Shown here: one piece after another, positions 1 to 9,112 of the stretch | Layout of the letters: each line of letters begins with the position of its first letter | Position numbering within the stretch: position 1 is the first letter of the stretch | DNA from: Polyangiaceae bacterium | Lineage (GTDB): Bacteria; Myxococcota_A; Polyangia; Polyangiales; Polyangiaceae | DNA length: 64,000 nucleotides | Direction: 5' to 3' | NCBI GenBank assembly: GCA_020633235.1 | Contig: JACKEA010000010.1 | Location: 216,001-280,000, forward strand | Made by a program: the position numbers and the translations under genes | The notes under the pieces: generated by a model | Told to the model about the DNA's origin: nothing | What the model saw: only the letters and a program-made list of their open reading frames with translations | Databases searched by the model: none

Positions 1-394
1 GCGCGTGGTCCAGCGCCTTGCACAGCTCCGCTCCCAAAAACAACGCGAGCTCCACGCTGACCGCTTCGCGGCGCTCCGCCATGGTGGTGAGCACACGACC
101 CAGATCCAAGCCGGCGACGAACTCGCCGGCAGTGAAATAGCTGTCGTCCACGCGCCCCAGGTCGAACACTTGCGCCACGTTGGCGTGGCTCAGGCGCACG
201 GCCTCGCGGGTGTGTGCGACGAACGCTTCTACGAAGCGCGCGTTGTGGGCCAGCTCCGGCAGCAATCGCTTGACGACGAGGGTCTTCTCGAAACCCTCGA
301 CGCCGAAGCTCTTGGCTTTGAATACCTCACCGCTGGCGCCGCGACCGATGCGCCCGAGGAGCCGGTACCTACCGTAGGCCTCGCCTTCGCTCAT
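1..394 (-). CDS. Ser/Thr protein kinase, N-terminal part (runs off window)
   Basis: The first 131 codons of a Hanks-type Ser/Thr kinase are visible; the rest lies beyond the left edge. The glycine-rich ATP loop (GRGASGEVF, residues 17-25) and the ATP-anchoring lysine in VVKR (K42) are clear, followed by the alpha-C and hinge regions (AGEFVAGLDL). The ATG lies 9 bases beyond the dnaK stop, so it probably belongs to the grpE-dnaK transcript. That places a signalling kinase in the same unit as the Hsp70 machine. The substrate and any C-terminal sensor domain cannot be seen. The kinase fold is certain; membership of the operon is inferred from spacing alone. Confidence 0.88.
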   Translation of the reverse strand, partial: MSEGEAYGRYRLLGRIGRGASGEVFKAKSFGVEGFEKTLVVKRLLPELAHNARFVEAFVAHTREAVRLSHANVAQVFDLGRVDDSYFTAGEFVAGLDLGRVLTTMAERREAVSVELALFLGAELCKALDHA

Positions 395-403
395 GGCTCG
401 GGC

Positions 404-2245
404 TCATCCCGGGTTCTCTTCTTCGCCACCGTACATCGCTTCTGCGATCTCGAAGGTGGCGTTCTCGAGCCGGGTGTAGGCATCACGGATCGTGTCCAGA
501 TCCGCGCCTCCGCCGAGGGCGGCCCTGAGCGCTTCGAGGTCTTTTTGCATCGCTTCCACGCGGTCCTGCTCCAGGAGGTCCGCGTACGCCTCCAAGGCTT
601 GTTCCGTGGTGTAGATCAGCGTCTCCGACTGATTCTTGATCTCGGCCATTTCCCGGCGCAGGGCGTCGGCCTCTTTGTACTTGTCACCCTCGCTCACCAG
701 CTGCTCGATCTCGCCCTGATTCAAGCCGCTGGTCGGGGTCACGTTGATGGCCTGGGTGCGGCCGGTTCCGAGATCTTTGGCCTCCACCGACAAGATGCCG
801 TTGGCGTCGATGCGGAAGGTGACCTGGATCTTGGGCACGCCGCGGGGGGCCGGCGGAATGCCCGTGAGCTCGAAGTGCGCCAGGCTGCGATTGTCCGCTG
901 CCATCTCGCGCTCGCCTTGCAGCACGTGGATCGGCACGAAGGGCTGGTTGTCCACGCTGGTAGTGAAGATTTCGCTCTTCTCCGTGGGGACGGTGGTGTT
1001 GCGGGGAATCAGCTTGGTGAACACGCCGCCGCCGGTCTCCACGCCGATGCTCAGCGGCGTGACGTCCAGCAGCAGCATCTCGTCGATCGCGCCGCCGAGC
1101 GCGGCGCCTTGGATGGCCGCGCCGACTGCCACCACCTCGTCCGGGTTCACGCCCTTGTGGGGATCCTTGCCGAACAGCTCCTTGACCGCCTTCTGCACGG
1201 CGGGCATGCGCGTCATGCCTCCCACCAGCACGACCTGATCCACCTGCTCCGCGTTCAGCTTGGCGTCCTTGAGCACCGCACGACAGGACTCCAGCGTGCG
1301 GTCGATGAGGTCCCGCGTCAGGATCTCGAGCTCGCTCCGCTTCATGGTCCGCTCCAGGTGGATCGGACCGCTCGGGCCGGTGGCGATGAAGGGGATGTTG
1401 ATGTCCGTTTCCAGCGACGACGACAGCTCGTGCTTGGCCTTCTCGGCGGCTTCCTTCAAGCGCTGCAGGGCCATGCGGTCCCGGCGCAGATCGGTGCCGT
1501 GCTCCTTTTGGAAGTCGTCGGCGAGCTTGTCGACGATCCGCGTGTCGAAGTCCTCGCCGCCCAGGTGCGTGTCGCCGCCGGTGGCCTTCACGTTGAAGAC
1601 GCCCCCGGCGATCTCGAGGATCGAGATGTCGAAGGTGCCTCCCCCGAGGTCGTACACCGCGATGCACTCGTCCTTCGTGTGATCCAGGCCGTACGCGAGG
1701 GACGCCGCAGTGGGCTCGTTCAAGATGCGTTTGACGTCCAGTCCCGCGATCTTTCCAGCGTCTTTGGTCGCCTGCCGCTGGGCGTCATCGAAATATGCAG
1801 GGACGGTGACGATGGCCTCGCTCACCGGCTCTCCGAGATAGCTCTCGGCGATCTCCTTGATCTTCGCCAGGACCATGGCGCTGATCTCGGGGGGCGACAT
1901 GGTCTTGCCTTGGATCTCTGCCCAAGCGTCGCCGTTCTCGTGCTCGATCACGGTGTAGGCCACGGCCTTCACGTGGCGCTGCACCTCGTCGCTCTTGAAC
2001 TGCCGGCCCATCAATCGCTTGATGGCGCTGACGGTGCTCTCGGGGTTGGTCGTAGCCTGGCGTTTGGCGACCTGCCCGACGAGCCGCTCTCCGCTACTGG
2101 AGAAGGCCACGATCGACGGCGTGGTGCGTGCTCCCTCGGTGTTCGGGATCACCTTCACTTCCGGCTCACCGCTGGCCGTAGTCCCCTCCAGCACGGCCAC
2201 ACAGGAGTTGGTCGTGCCCAGATCGATGCCGATGATCTTCCCCAT
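404..2245 (-). CDS. dnaK: Molecular chaperone DnaK (Hsp70)
   Basis: Cytoplasmic Hsp70 ATPase that binds exposed hydrophobic segments and cycles with GrpE and DnaJ. It opens with the Hsp70 signature GIDLGTTNSCVAV and has the second ATPase signature DLGGGTFDISIL near residue 195, then the linker and substrate-binding region. The start was set at the ATG giving MGKIIGIDLG; an ATG five codons earlier is also open. At 613 residues it is somewhat shorter than E. coli DnaK (638). It ends YGGEEENPG, without the acidic EVxDKK-type tail usual in bacterial DnaK. It follows grpE by 43 bases. No dnaJ is visible, and myxobacteria often carry several dnaK paralogues, so this may not be the principal one. 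Confidence 0.97.
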   Translation of the reverse strand: MGKIIGIDLGTTNSCVAVLEGTTASGEPEVKVIPNTEGARTTPSIVAFSSSGERLVGQVAKRQATTNPESTVSAIKRLMGRQFKSDEVQRHVKAVAYTVIEHENGDAWAEIQGKTMSPPEISAMVLAKIKEIAESYLGEPVSEAIVTVPAYFDDAQRQATKDAGKIAGLDVKRILNEPTAASLAYGLDHTKDECIAVYDLGGGTFDISILEIAGGVFNVKATGGDTHLGGEDFDTRIVDKLADDFQKEHGTDLRRDRMALQRLKEAAEKAKHELSSSLETDINIPFIATGPSGPIHLERTMKRSELEILTRDLIDRTLESCRAVLKDAKLNAEQVDQVVLVGGMTRMPAVQKAVKELFGKDPHKGVNPDEVVAVGAAIQGAALGGAIDEMLLLDVTPLSIGVETGGGVFTKLIPRNTTVPTEKSEIFTTSVDNQPFVPIHVLQGEREMAADNRSLAHFELTGIPPAPRGVPKIQVTFRIDANGILSVEAKDLGTGRTQAINVTPTSGLNQGEIEQLVSEGDKYKEADALRREMAEIKNQSETLIYTTEQALEAYADLLEQDRVEAMQKDLEALRAALGGGADLDTIRDAYTRLENATFEIAEAMYGGEEENPG

Positions 2246-2288
2246 GATCGGGCGCAGCATACCCCGAGAGGCGCGAGGCCGGGGTGCC

Positions 2289-2861
2289 TTACTCCGAGGC
2301 TTCCGCGGGTGGTCCCTTCGACACGACCACCATGGCCGGTCGGATCAGACGATCCCCGGCGCGGTATCCCGGCTGTACCTCCGCGGCGACGGTTCCGGCG
2401 GGATGGTCGGGCGTCTCCATCTGCTGGATCGCTTCGTGCACGGATGGATCGAACGGCTGTCCGACGGAATCGACCCGAGTGATGTCCATGCGGCCCAGGG
2501 TGTCCTGGAACATGCGCATCACCATGCGAATGCCGTCTTGCAACCCCTGAACATCGGTTGCCGCATCCGCGTGCTGGACCGCCCGTTCCAGGTTGTCGAA
2601 GACCGGCAGCAGATCCCGAAGCAGGTCGTCGCGAGCGCGCCGCTCGGCGTCCGTCTGCTCACGCCGCGCCCGCTTGCGGAAATTGTCGAAGTCCGCCGCG
2701 GTGCGTAGCAGCTGCTCTCGAAGCCGTGCGGCCTCCGCCCGGGCCTCCTCCAGGGGGTCCGCCGGCGGGTCGGCCTCGGGCGCGACTTCCGCTTCCGCAA
2801 CCTCCACCGGCTCTTCGCTTTCGGGGCCTTCGTTCACGGTGTTGTCCGACTCGTCCGCCAC
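2289..2861 (-). CDS. grpE: Nucleotide exchange factor GrpE
   Basis: Dimeric exchange factor that releases ADP from DnaK. The 190-residue product has the usual plan: an acidic low-complexity N-terminus, a long coiled coil (RAEAARLREQLLRTAADFDN and following), the conserved FRKRARRE segment and LLPVFDNLERA, then a beta domain ending in VQPGYRAGDRLIRPAMVVVSK, which matches the GrpE signature. The open frame continues upstream to an ATG at 3005, but that part overlaps another gene and reads as junk. I therefore chose GTG at 2861, 16 bases after the preceding stop; GTG at 2834 is also possible. A sigma-70-like promoter sits just upstream. Confidence 0.95.
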   Translation of the reverse strand: MADESDNTVNEGPESEEPVEVAEAEVAPEADPPADPLEEARAEAARLREQLLRTAADFDNFRKRARREQTDAERRARDDLLRDLLPVFDNLERAVQHADAATDVQGLQDGIRMVMRMFQDTLGRMDITRVDSVGQPFDPSVHEAIQQMETPDHPAGTVAAEVQPGYRAGDRLIRPAMVVVSKGPPAEASE

Positions 2862-2870
2862 GGTCGCGGT

Positions 2871-2898
2871 ACTATAGTCATTGAGCCGGGCTTGCCAA
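2871..2898 (-). promoter_or_regulatory. Candidate sigma-70-like promoter before grpE
   Basis: Read on the minus strand, TTGGCA (2898-2893) and TATAGT (2876-2871) are separated by 16 bases, close to the housekeeping consensus and unusually AT-rich for this DNA. It overlaps the end of the preceding gene. If used, the transcript would start within a few bases of the GTG at 2861, giving a nearly leaderless grpE message or favouring the GTG at 2834. Confidence 0.4.
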
Positions 2899-3972
2899 CG
2901 CTCGCACACTCGCTGGTGCTGCGGAGCAGGGCGCCTGGCGCAGGGCCCACAGAGATCCCCCGCTGGAACGGGCATCCACCTCGGATTCCGGGGGATTGGG
3001 CGCAAACCAGGTGTCCACCGGTGGCAGCGCCCAAAAGCGCTCGGCCCCCACCAGGGCGCGGACCTCGGCTGGGGCGCGCGCTCTCCCGTAGTGATTCTGC
3101 TCCAACCAGAAGCAGATGGCGCTCGCCGCGGGGGCCCACAAATGCTCTGCCCCCGGTCGGATCGTGACCTCGGCGTCGTAGACGACGCGACCTTCTGGGT
3201 TCTTGGCGGTCAACGTGTGACGGCCGGACGGGAACCTCAGGGACAAGCCGGCGGCGGGGCTCTCGGCGCTGGTGGGGTCGATGCTCACCAGAGTTTTGCC
3301 GTCCACCGACACGATCAGCCGCTCCGGGGTGAGATTGAGCACCCGCACCCGAGGGTGGGTGAAGGTCCAGCCCACTGGGGCCGCCACCAACGCCAGTACC
3401 ACCCCGGCGTACACCCATGGCGCCGGCGCCGGGTGGGGAACCGCGCGGGGTTCGCTGCGTCCGTCGTTGGCCCGCGCAAGCTCGTCGGCAAACCGGGGGT
3501 GGGTGCAGGCCAGCCCTTCCGGCACCCACCAAACCGCGCGTTCCGTGGCCGTGTGCCCATCCCCGCGCCGCGGTCGCCAGAGCCAACGCACCAAGATCGG
3601 CAAGACGGCCACCCCCATCACCATCACTGTGTGGGCAAAGAGGGACAGCCCTTCGAAGGTGAGCGGAAGTGCGATGGACGCAGTGGCCGCAAGCAGACAG
3701 CCGGCCAGAGACGCAGACAGATCTCGCGTCAGACCTCGCGTTGCATGTCGCAGGCAGCCCTCGCAGTAGGGTACGATGAGCGATTGGCCCGAGCTGGATT
3801 CGACGCGACTGACCCCTGCGACCGCGCCGCAACACGCGCACTCTGGTGGTACCAATGCACCGCCGGAGGAAATCACCACGACCCGGGCACTGATTCCGCC
3901 CGGCCGGCCGAACCTGATAGACTGAAGATGGGGAACGCTGCCTGCGTCATCCCCGGGGTCGACTCCGACCAT
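2878..3972 (-). CDS. Membrane protein with N-terminal Cys-pair motif, unknown function
   Basis: A 364-residue protein of no recognised family. Near the N-terminus a possible zinc site is formed by CACC (residues 45-48) and CEGC (70-73). A hydrophobic stretch follows at about 88-128 that could cross the membrane twice, and there is another helix near 190-212. The C-terminal part has a PEGA-like look: LIVSVDGKTLVSIDP, then a segment ending FPSGRHTLTAKNP, as in surface beta-domain repeats. It lies directly upstream of grpE in the same direction. Its ATG is only 31 bases from the divergent kinase start at 4004, which leaves little room for two promoters. The true start may therefore be internal, for example one of the valine codons near residue 31. 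Confidence 0.7.
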   Translation of the reverse strand: MVGVDPGDDAGSVPHLQSIRFGRPGGISARVVVISSGGALVPPECACCGAVAGVSRVESSSGQSLIVPYCEGCLRHATRGLTRDLSASLAGCLLAATASIALPLTFEGLSLFAHTVMVMGVAVLPILVRWLWRPRRGDGHTATERAVWWVPEGLACTHPRFADELARANDGRSEPRAVPHPAPAPWVYAGVVLALVAAPVGWTFTHPRVRVLNLTPERLIVSVDGKTLVSIDPTSAESPAAGLSLRFPSGRHTLTAKNPEGRVVYDAEVTIRPGAEHLWAPAASAICFWLEQNHYGRARAPAEVRALVGAERFWALPPVDTWFAPNPPESEVDARSSGGSLWALRQAPCSAAPASVRALASPAQ

Positions 3973-4003
3973 CTCGGCTAGGTTTACACGTTACGAACCC
4001 CTG

Positions 4004-5737
4004 ATGCTGGTGGAACCCGCAACCGGTCTGCTCATTGCCGGCAAGTACAAGCTGCTGGAGCGCATCGGTGTAGGCGGCATGAGCGAGGTCTACCAGGCCG
4101 AGAACGTGCTCATCGGTCGCGTCGTGGCCCTCAAGCTCCTGAACCCGGCGCAAGCGGGCGACCGAAACCAATCGGCCCGCTTCTTCCAGGAGGCGCAGTC
4201 CGTCAGCCGCATCCGTCATCCGGGCTTGGTCGACATCCTCGACGCCGGGCAAGGGGAGACCGGCCCCTACATCGTGATGGAGTACCTGCGAGGGGAAAGC
4301 GTGGCTCGGGTGCTCGCCCGCCTGGGCAAGCTGACCGTCGCCGCCGCGGTGGGCACCATGCTTCCGGTGCTCGACGCGCTGAGCGCTGCCCACGAGGCGG
4401 GCATCATCCACCGCGACCTGAAGCCCGAGAACATCTTCTACTCGATCGACGAGCGCGGGGAGCTGGTGGTGAAGCTCCTCGACTTCGGCATCGCCAAGAT
4501 GCTCTGGCCCGCGGCGCCCACGCCCCGCACCAGCACCGGCGTGGTGTTCGGCACTCCGGACTATCTTTCCCCCGAGCAAGCCAACGGCGAGGTCGTGCTG
4601 AATGGGCGCAGCGACCTATTCGCCGTGGGCGTGGTGCTGTACGAGCTGCTCACGGGAACGCGTCCGTTCCACGCGCCCACCACGGTAGCCACCGCTTACA
4701 AGATCGCCCACGCTCGCACCCCACTGCTGCGGGACAACGGTGGGCCGAACGAGCCCACCATCGACGCCATCTTGCAGCGCGCCTTGGCCAAGCGCCCGGA
4801 CGAGCGCTACCCGAGCGCCGCCGAAATGGCGCGAGAGATCGCGACCTTGTGCACGCCGCAGGAAATGGAGCGCGCGCTCCTTTCCGTCGTGGAGCCCGCC
4901 GCCGCCAACAGCGTCAGCGGCGTCCGGTCGCGGAACGATTTCCAAGTGGTTCCGAGCCGCACCAACAAGGGGATCGGCGAGAGCTGGAGCGAGCCGCCTC
5001 CGGCCGAAAACCCGCGCATCGGCGACACGCGCCCTTCTCTGGACTTCGTGCCGCGTCGTCCGACGCCCCCGCGGCTCTCGCGGCCTCCGGCGGAGGTGCC
5101 CACGCGAGAGTCCGCGCTGCACACGCCCACTCCCACGCCGGCGTCCCTGGGCCGGTCGTTGCCCGCTCGCTTCGTGGGCCAGTGCCACGCCCGGGGCATC
5201 GTGCTGCGCGCCTTCGATCAGTACCTGCTGAAGAGCTTCGGTCCGGTGAGCCGCAATGGAATCATCGAGTCCTTGGGCCCCGCGGCGGTAGACGACTTGG
5301 TGCAGGGCACGGTGCAGGCGATCGTGTATTACGACCTGGATCTGGTGACGCGTTACATCGAGCGCGCCACGACCAACCTGTGCCGAGGCAATCCGGCCTG
5401 GTGTCGCATGGCCGGTGAAGCATCCGTCACCGGGGAGCTGGCCCAGGTGCTCAAGATGGCGCTGCGGCCCGATCACTTCTCCACCATTCTCCGCCGGCTG
5501 GTCCCGGTGCTCAGTCGCCTGTTCGACTTCGGCATCTGGGAAGTGGAGGGTGGTGAGAAGCTCAGCACGGTGCGGGTCGCGGATTTCGAGCCCGCGTCCC
5601 TGGGACTTCGCATGTGGCTCGTGGGCGTGATCGAAGGCTCCCTCGCCGCCTGTGATGCCAACACGCTGGTGACGATTTCCCGCGGTGAAGCGGCCTTCGC
5701 TCCCCAGCTGGTATTGGACGTCTCTCCGCGCTATTGA
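4004..5737 (+). CDS. Ser/Thr protein kinase with an unassigned C-terminal helical domain
   Basis: Hanks-type kinase of 577 residues. The N-terminal catalytic domain (about 14-285) has the ATP loop GVGGMSEVY, lysine K44 (VALKLL), the catalytic loop HRDLKPEN (D138) and LLDFGIAK. A Pro/Arg-rich linker (about 310-390) leads to a roughly 185-residue domain starting RGIVLRAFDQYLLKSFG. That start weakly recalls the heme-NO-binding/DUF2378-type helical domains common in myxobacteria, but no heme-binding YxSxR motif is visible. No transmembrane helix is seen, so the protein is probably cytoplasmic. The kinase call is secure; the C-terminal sensor role is inference. Confidence 0.93.
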   Translation: MLVEPATGLLIAGKYKLLERIGVGGMSEVYQAENVLIGRVVALKLLNPAQAGDRNQSARFFQEAQSVSRIRHPGLVDILDAGQGETGPYIVMEYLRGESVARVLARLGKLTVAAAVGTMLPVLDALSAAHEAGIIHRDLKPENIFYSIDERGELVVKLLDFGIAKMLWPAAPTPRTSTGVVFGTPDYLSPEQANGEVVLNGRSDLFAVGVVLYELLTGTRPFHAPTTVATAYKIAHARTPLLRDNGGPNEPTIDAILQRALAKRPDERYPSAAEMAREIATLCTPQEMERALLSVVEPAAANSVSGVRSRNDFQVVPSRTNKGIGESWSEPPPAENPRIGDTRPSLDFVPRRPTPPRLSRPPAEVPTRESALHTPTPTPASLGRSLPARFVGQCHARGIVLRAFDQYLLKSFGPVSRNGIIESLGPAAVDDLVQGTVQAIVYYDLDLVTRYIERATTNLCRGNPAWCRMAGEASVTGELAQVLKMALRPDHFSTILRRLVPVLSRLFDFGIWEVEGGEKLSTVRVADFEPASLGLRMWLVGVIEGSLAACDANTLVTISRGEAAFAPQLVLDVSPRY

Positions 5738-5768
5738 CGGGTGCGTCGCGCAAGCGGCCTCCGTCATC

Positions 5769-7988
5769 ATGAACGAGCTAGCTCCGGAGCTGAACGAGCC
5801 GCAAGCCGAGGCGGTAGCCCACGCGGAAGGGCCGCTCCTTGTGTTCGCCGGTGCGGGGAGCGGCAAGACGCGGGTCATCACCTACCGCATCGCCAATCTG
5901 CTCGCGAACCACCGCGTACCGCCCTATCGCATTCTGGCCGTCACCTTCACCAACAAGGCTGCGGGGGAGCTCCGCGGTCGCCTCGAGAAGCTGGCGGGCG
6001 CGGACGTCACGCGGGACTTGTGGGCGGGCACCTTCCACTCCGTGTGCGCTCGCCTGCTCCGGCGCCACCACGAAGAGGCCGGTCTGGATCGCGGCTTCGT
6101 GATCTACGACGACACGGATCAGAAGGCCGTGATGACACGGCTCCTGAAAGAGATGGGCCTGGACGAACGCCGGGTGCCACCGCGCTACGCGCTCTCGCGC
6201 ATCCACGCGGAGAAGCGCGAAGGGCGCCTGCCCGGCGAGGTGGACATTTCCCACGGCTTCGACGAGCTCTTGGTCGAGGTCTTCGAGCGCTACGAAAAGG
6301 CGCTGGCCACCATGAACGCGGTGGACTTCGAGGATCTGATCTTGAAGGTGATGCGCCTGGCGGAAGATCCGAACAGCCACGCCGGCCACGATCTGCGCAC
6401 CCGCTTCGATCACGTGCTGGTGGACGAGTTCCAGGACACCAACATCACCCAATACCGCCTGGTTCGCGCGCTCTCCGCACGCACCCGGAACTTGTGCGTG
6501 GTGGGGGACGACGATCAGTCCATCTACCGCTGGCGGGGCGCGGACGTGCGCCTGATCCGGGGCTTCCGTCGCGATTTCCCCGACGCCACGGTGATCAAGC
6601 TCGAGCAGAACTACCGCTCCAGCGCCAACATCGTGGCCGCCGCTCTGGGCGTGATAAAGCCTTCCCGCGATCGCGAGCCGAAGCGACTGTGGACCGCTTC
6701 CGAGGCGGGGGAGCTGGTGCAGCTCCGCGCCGTGCGCGACGAGCGGGAGGAGGCCGCGAACGTGGTGGCCGCCGTACGGCAAGAGCTGACGCGCGGCGTG
6801 GAAGCCAGCGACATCGCCGTCTTCTACCGCGTGCACGCTCAGTCCCGCGTGCTCGAAGAAGCGTTCCGCGTCGAGAACATCCCGTATCAGATCGTGGGCG
6901 GCACCAAGTTCTTCGAACGCGCCGAGGTGAAGGATCTGCTCGCCTACCTGCGCTTGGTGGAAAACCCCAAGAGCGACGCGGACCTGCTGCGCATCATCAA
7001 CGTTCCGGCTCGCGGCATCGGTCAGAAGACGGTGCAGAAGATCTTGGACGTTGCCGCGGAGCGCGCGCTGTCCGCCTACCGCGCCCTGGAAGCTGCTCTC
7101 CGCGACGACGAGCTCGGCACCGGCCCCGCGAAGAAGCTGCAAGCCTTCTACGATTTGATGGAAGGCCTGCGCGACGCCGCGATGCGCCTCGGCCCGCGGG
7201 ATCTGGCGGCGGAGGTGCTGGAGGCCACCGGCTACCGCGACCGCCTGCAGAACGACGACAGCGCCGAGAGCGACGCGCGCCTCGAGAACTTGGAAGAGCT
7301 GCTGGGCTCCATCGCCGAGTACGAGGAAGAGACCCACGAGGCGGGGGAGCCGCCCACGCTCTCCGGCTACCTCGAGCGCGTGAGCTTGGTCACCGCCGTG
7401 GATTCGATGAAGAACGTCCCCAGCGTGAACCTGATGACGGTGCACGGCGCCAAGGGGCTCGAGTTCACCACCGTTGCCCTCACGGGAATGGAGGAGGAGA
7501 TCTTTCCGTATCGCGGCCTCGGAGCGACGGAGATCGAGGAGCTCGATGAAGAGCGCCGCCTCGCCTACGTGGCCATCACCCGCGCGCGCCAGCGCTTGCT
7601 GGTGACCTACGCCAACACGCGCACGCTGTTCGGGCAGACGCGCTACCTCTCGCCGAGCCGCTTCTTGAAAGATCTGCCGCCGGACGTCGTGCGCCACGAG
7701 GGCGCGCCGAGCTTCGGTCGTAGCTTCGGCCAGCCGTCGTGGACGCCGCCGCGCTCCGCGTCCAAGCCGCGCCCGCGCCCCGGAGAGCGCGTCGTGGATC
7801 GCGACGCCTTCGACGACATCCCGCCCGACATGGACGGCGTCGTGCTCCGCCCCGGGGATCGCGTGCGTCACCGGCGCTTCGGTCAGGGCATCGTGGAATC
7901 CGTCGAGACCGGAGGCACTCCCACCGTCGTGGCGCGTTTCCCCGGCGTCGGCAGCAAGCGGATCCTGGCCGAGTACCTGGAGTTCTGA
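5769..7988 (+). CDS. ATP-dependent 3'-5' DNA helicase, PcrA/UvrD family
   Basis: Superfamily 1 helicase of 739 residues that unwinds DNA in repair and replication restart. All the main motifs are present: Walker A GAGSGKT, motif Ia TFTNKAAGEL, motif II VDEFQDTN, motif III GDDDQSIYRWRGA, LEQNYRS, VNLMTVHGAKGLEF and the arginine-finger motif YVAITRARQRL. The C-terminus has a PcrA-type Tudor-like tail (FGQGIVESVE... RILAEYLEF). The ATG at 5769 gives MNELAPELNEPQAEAV, the usual PcrA/UvrD opening; the frame is open further upstream into the preceding gene. PcrA and UvrD cannot be separated from sequence alone, so no symbol is given. Confidence 0.96.
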   Translation: MNELAPELNEPQAEAVAHAEGPLLVFAGAGSGKTRVITYRIANLLANHRVPPYRILAVTFTNKAAGELRGRLEKLAGADVTRDLWAGTFHSVCARLLRRHHEEAGLDRGFVIYDDTDQKAVMTRLLKEMGLDERRVPPRYALSRIHAEKREGRLPGEVDISHGFDELLVEVFERYEKALATMNAVDFEDLILKVMRLAEDPNSHAGHDLRTRFDHVLVDEFQDTNITQYRLVRALSARTRNLCVVGDDDQSIYRWRGADVRLIRGFRRDFPDATVIKLEQNYRSSANIVAAALGVIKPSRDREPKRLWTASEAGELVQLRAVRDEREEAANVVAAVRQELTRGVEASDIAVFYRVHAQSRVLEEAFRVENIPYQIVGGTKFFERAEVKDLLAYLRLVENPKSDADLLRIINVPARGIGQKTVQKILDVAAERALSAYRALEAALRDDELGTGPAKKLQAFYDLMEGLRDAAMRLGPRDLAAEVLEATGYRDRLQNDDSAESDARLENLEELLGSIAEYEEETHEAGEPPTLSGYLERVSLVTAVDSMKNVPSVNLMTVHGAKGLEFTTVALTGMEEEIFPYRGLGATEIEELDEERRLAYVAITRARQRLLVTYANTRTLFGQTRYLSPSRFLKDLPPDVVRHEGAPSFGRSFGQPSWTPPRSASKPRPRPGERVVDRDAFDDIPPDMDGVVLRPGDRVRHRRFGQGIVESVETGGTPTVVARFPGVGSKRILAEYLEF

Positions 7989-7991
7989 AGG

Positions 7992-8013
7992 TTTGTTGGT
8001 TCGGCGCGGAAAC
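7992..8013 (+). repeat. Intergenic repeat copy 1
   Basis: Variant of the window-wide repeat (core GTYGGTCCGSCGCGRAACC), 3 bases after the helicase stop. Its right flank ACCCGCTCGC is shared with the copy at 31854. Confidence 0.6.
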
Positions 8014-8054
8014 GACCCGCTCGCGACAAACTCGGTTATCGTCTCTCTACCGCC

Positions 8055-9065
8055 ATGCGCGCTTGGATCCCCTTGATCGGACTTCTGTGGGCGTCGCCGT
8101 GCTTCGCGCAAGCGCCGCCGCCCGGTCCGCCTCAGCCTTACCCTCCACAACAGGGCTACCCGCCGCAGCAGGGCTACCCTCCGCAACAGGGCTACCCGCA
8201 ACAAGGCTATCCGCAGCAGGGCTACCCGCAACAGCAGCCGTACCCGTACGGCTACCCGCAGCAGCAGGGTTACCCGCAGCAGCAGTATCCGTACGGTCAC
8301 CCGCAGCAGCAGGGCTACCCACAGCAGCAGGGCTACCCCCAGGCGCAGACTTGGCAGCAGCCGCCCGTGGTGCCGGAGTCCGAACCGCCGGACTTCGCAT
8401 CCTCCATCGGCTTCAAGTTCTTCGCCGGCGGCAACCTGTGGACCAGTCCCGACGCCATCGACCCCGGCTACGACGCGGCGGGCTTCGCCGGCAGTGCCGG
8501 TGGCTTCGGGTGGGGCGCGGCGCTCTACTACGAGGCACGCATCGTTCAGTACCTCGGGATTGAGCTCGATCTCGGCTACGACCACTCCGTGCTGCAGCGC
8601 GATCTCACCTACGTGATCAACGGCCAAGCGTTTCAGGTGAACGAGAAGGTCACCGCCGCCGGGCTCCGCTGGGGCTTCTTGTTCAAGGGCATCATCCCCG
8701 TGACCTTCGGCCGCGTGTGGTTGGGCCTGGGGCCGGAGTTCGTGTCCGGCAACCACGTGGACGGGACGGTAGAGGTCCACGACGGCAACCCCGACGCGGA
8801 TCTACGCAAGGAGATCGAAGACTCCATCGCCGTGACCAGCAAGACCTCCACCATGCTGACCATGGCCTTCGGCATGTCCATCGACCTCGGAGATCACCTG
8901 GAAATACCGATCGATCTACGCGCCGCGCGGAATCTGTCGCAAGAGAGCGCGTGGAAGGACCGCGTGGACACGACGCAGCTGTTCGATACGCCGTCCCACT
9001 ACGATGTCACGGTGCAAAGCTCCTGGGATTTCCGTCTCGGGACGGGGCTCGGCTACAAGTTCTGA
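8055..9065 (+). CDS. Outer-membrane beta-barrel protein with PQQGYP repeats
   Basis: A 336-residue secreted protein with a signal peptide ending at CFA (about residue 18). It is followed by a low-complexity segment (about 22-100) made of more than ten PQQGYP-type units, rich in Pro, Gln, Gly and Tyr. The rest alternates hydrophobic and polar residues (IGFKFFAGGNLW, YLGIELDLGYDH, TMLTMAFGMSIDLGDH) and ends with FRLGTGLGYKF. A terminal Phe and this pattern are typical of barrels folded by the Bam complex. PQQGYP-like tracts occur in many unrelated disordered surface proteins, so no specific role is implied. It is a single gene between the helicase and a methyltransferase. Confidence 0.8.
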   Translation: MRAWIPLIGLLWASPCFAQAPPPGPPQPYPPQQGYPPQQGYPPQQGYPQQGYPQQGYPQQQPYPYGYPQQQGYPQQQYPYGHPQQQGYPQQQGYPQAQTWQQPPVVPESEPPDFASSIGFKFFAGGNLWTSPDAIDPGYDAAGFAGSAGGFGWGAALYYEARIVQYLGIELDLGYDHSVLQRDLTYVINGQAFQVNEKVTAAGLRWGFLFKGIIPVTFGRVWLGLGPEFVSGNHVDGTVEVHDGNPDADLRKEIEDSIAVTSKTSTMLTMAFGMSIDLGDHLEIPIDLRAARNLSQESAWKDRVDTTQLFDTPSHYDVTVQSSWDFRLGTGLGYKF

Positions 9066-9088
9066 ACCGCGCCGGCGCGATGCGCTCG

Positions 9089-9110
9089 GTTCCGCGGCGG
9101 ACCAACACAA
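9089..9110 (-). repeat. Intergenic repeat copy 2
   Basis: Matches the consensus core GTYGGTCCGSCGCGRAACC fully when read on the minus strand. It ends 3 bases before the methyltransferase ATG at 9113. Confidence 0.7.
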
Positions 9111-9112
9111 TC

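Noticed and set aside
5..2482. 825-codon open frame on plus opposite dnaK
   Set aside because: dnaK on the other strand has clear Hsp70 motifs; the plus-strand frame is a high-GC shadow without any known motif.
5778..8780. 1000-codon open frame on minus opposite the helicase
   Set aside because: The helicase carries all SF1 motifs; the antisense frame is His/Arg/Ala-rich and spans the repeat-bearing barrel gene, which is shadow behaviour.
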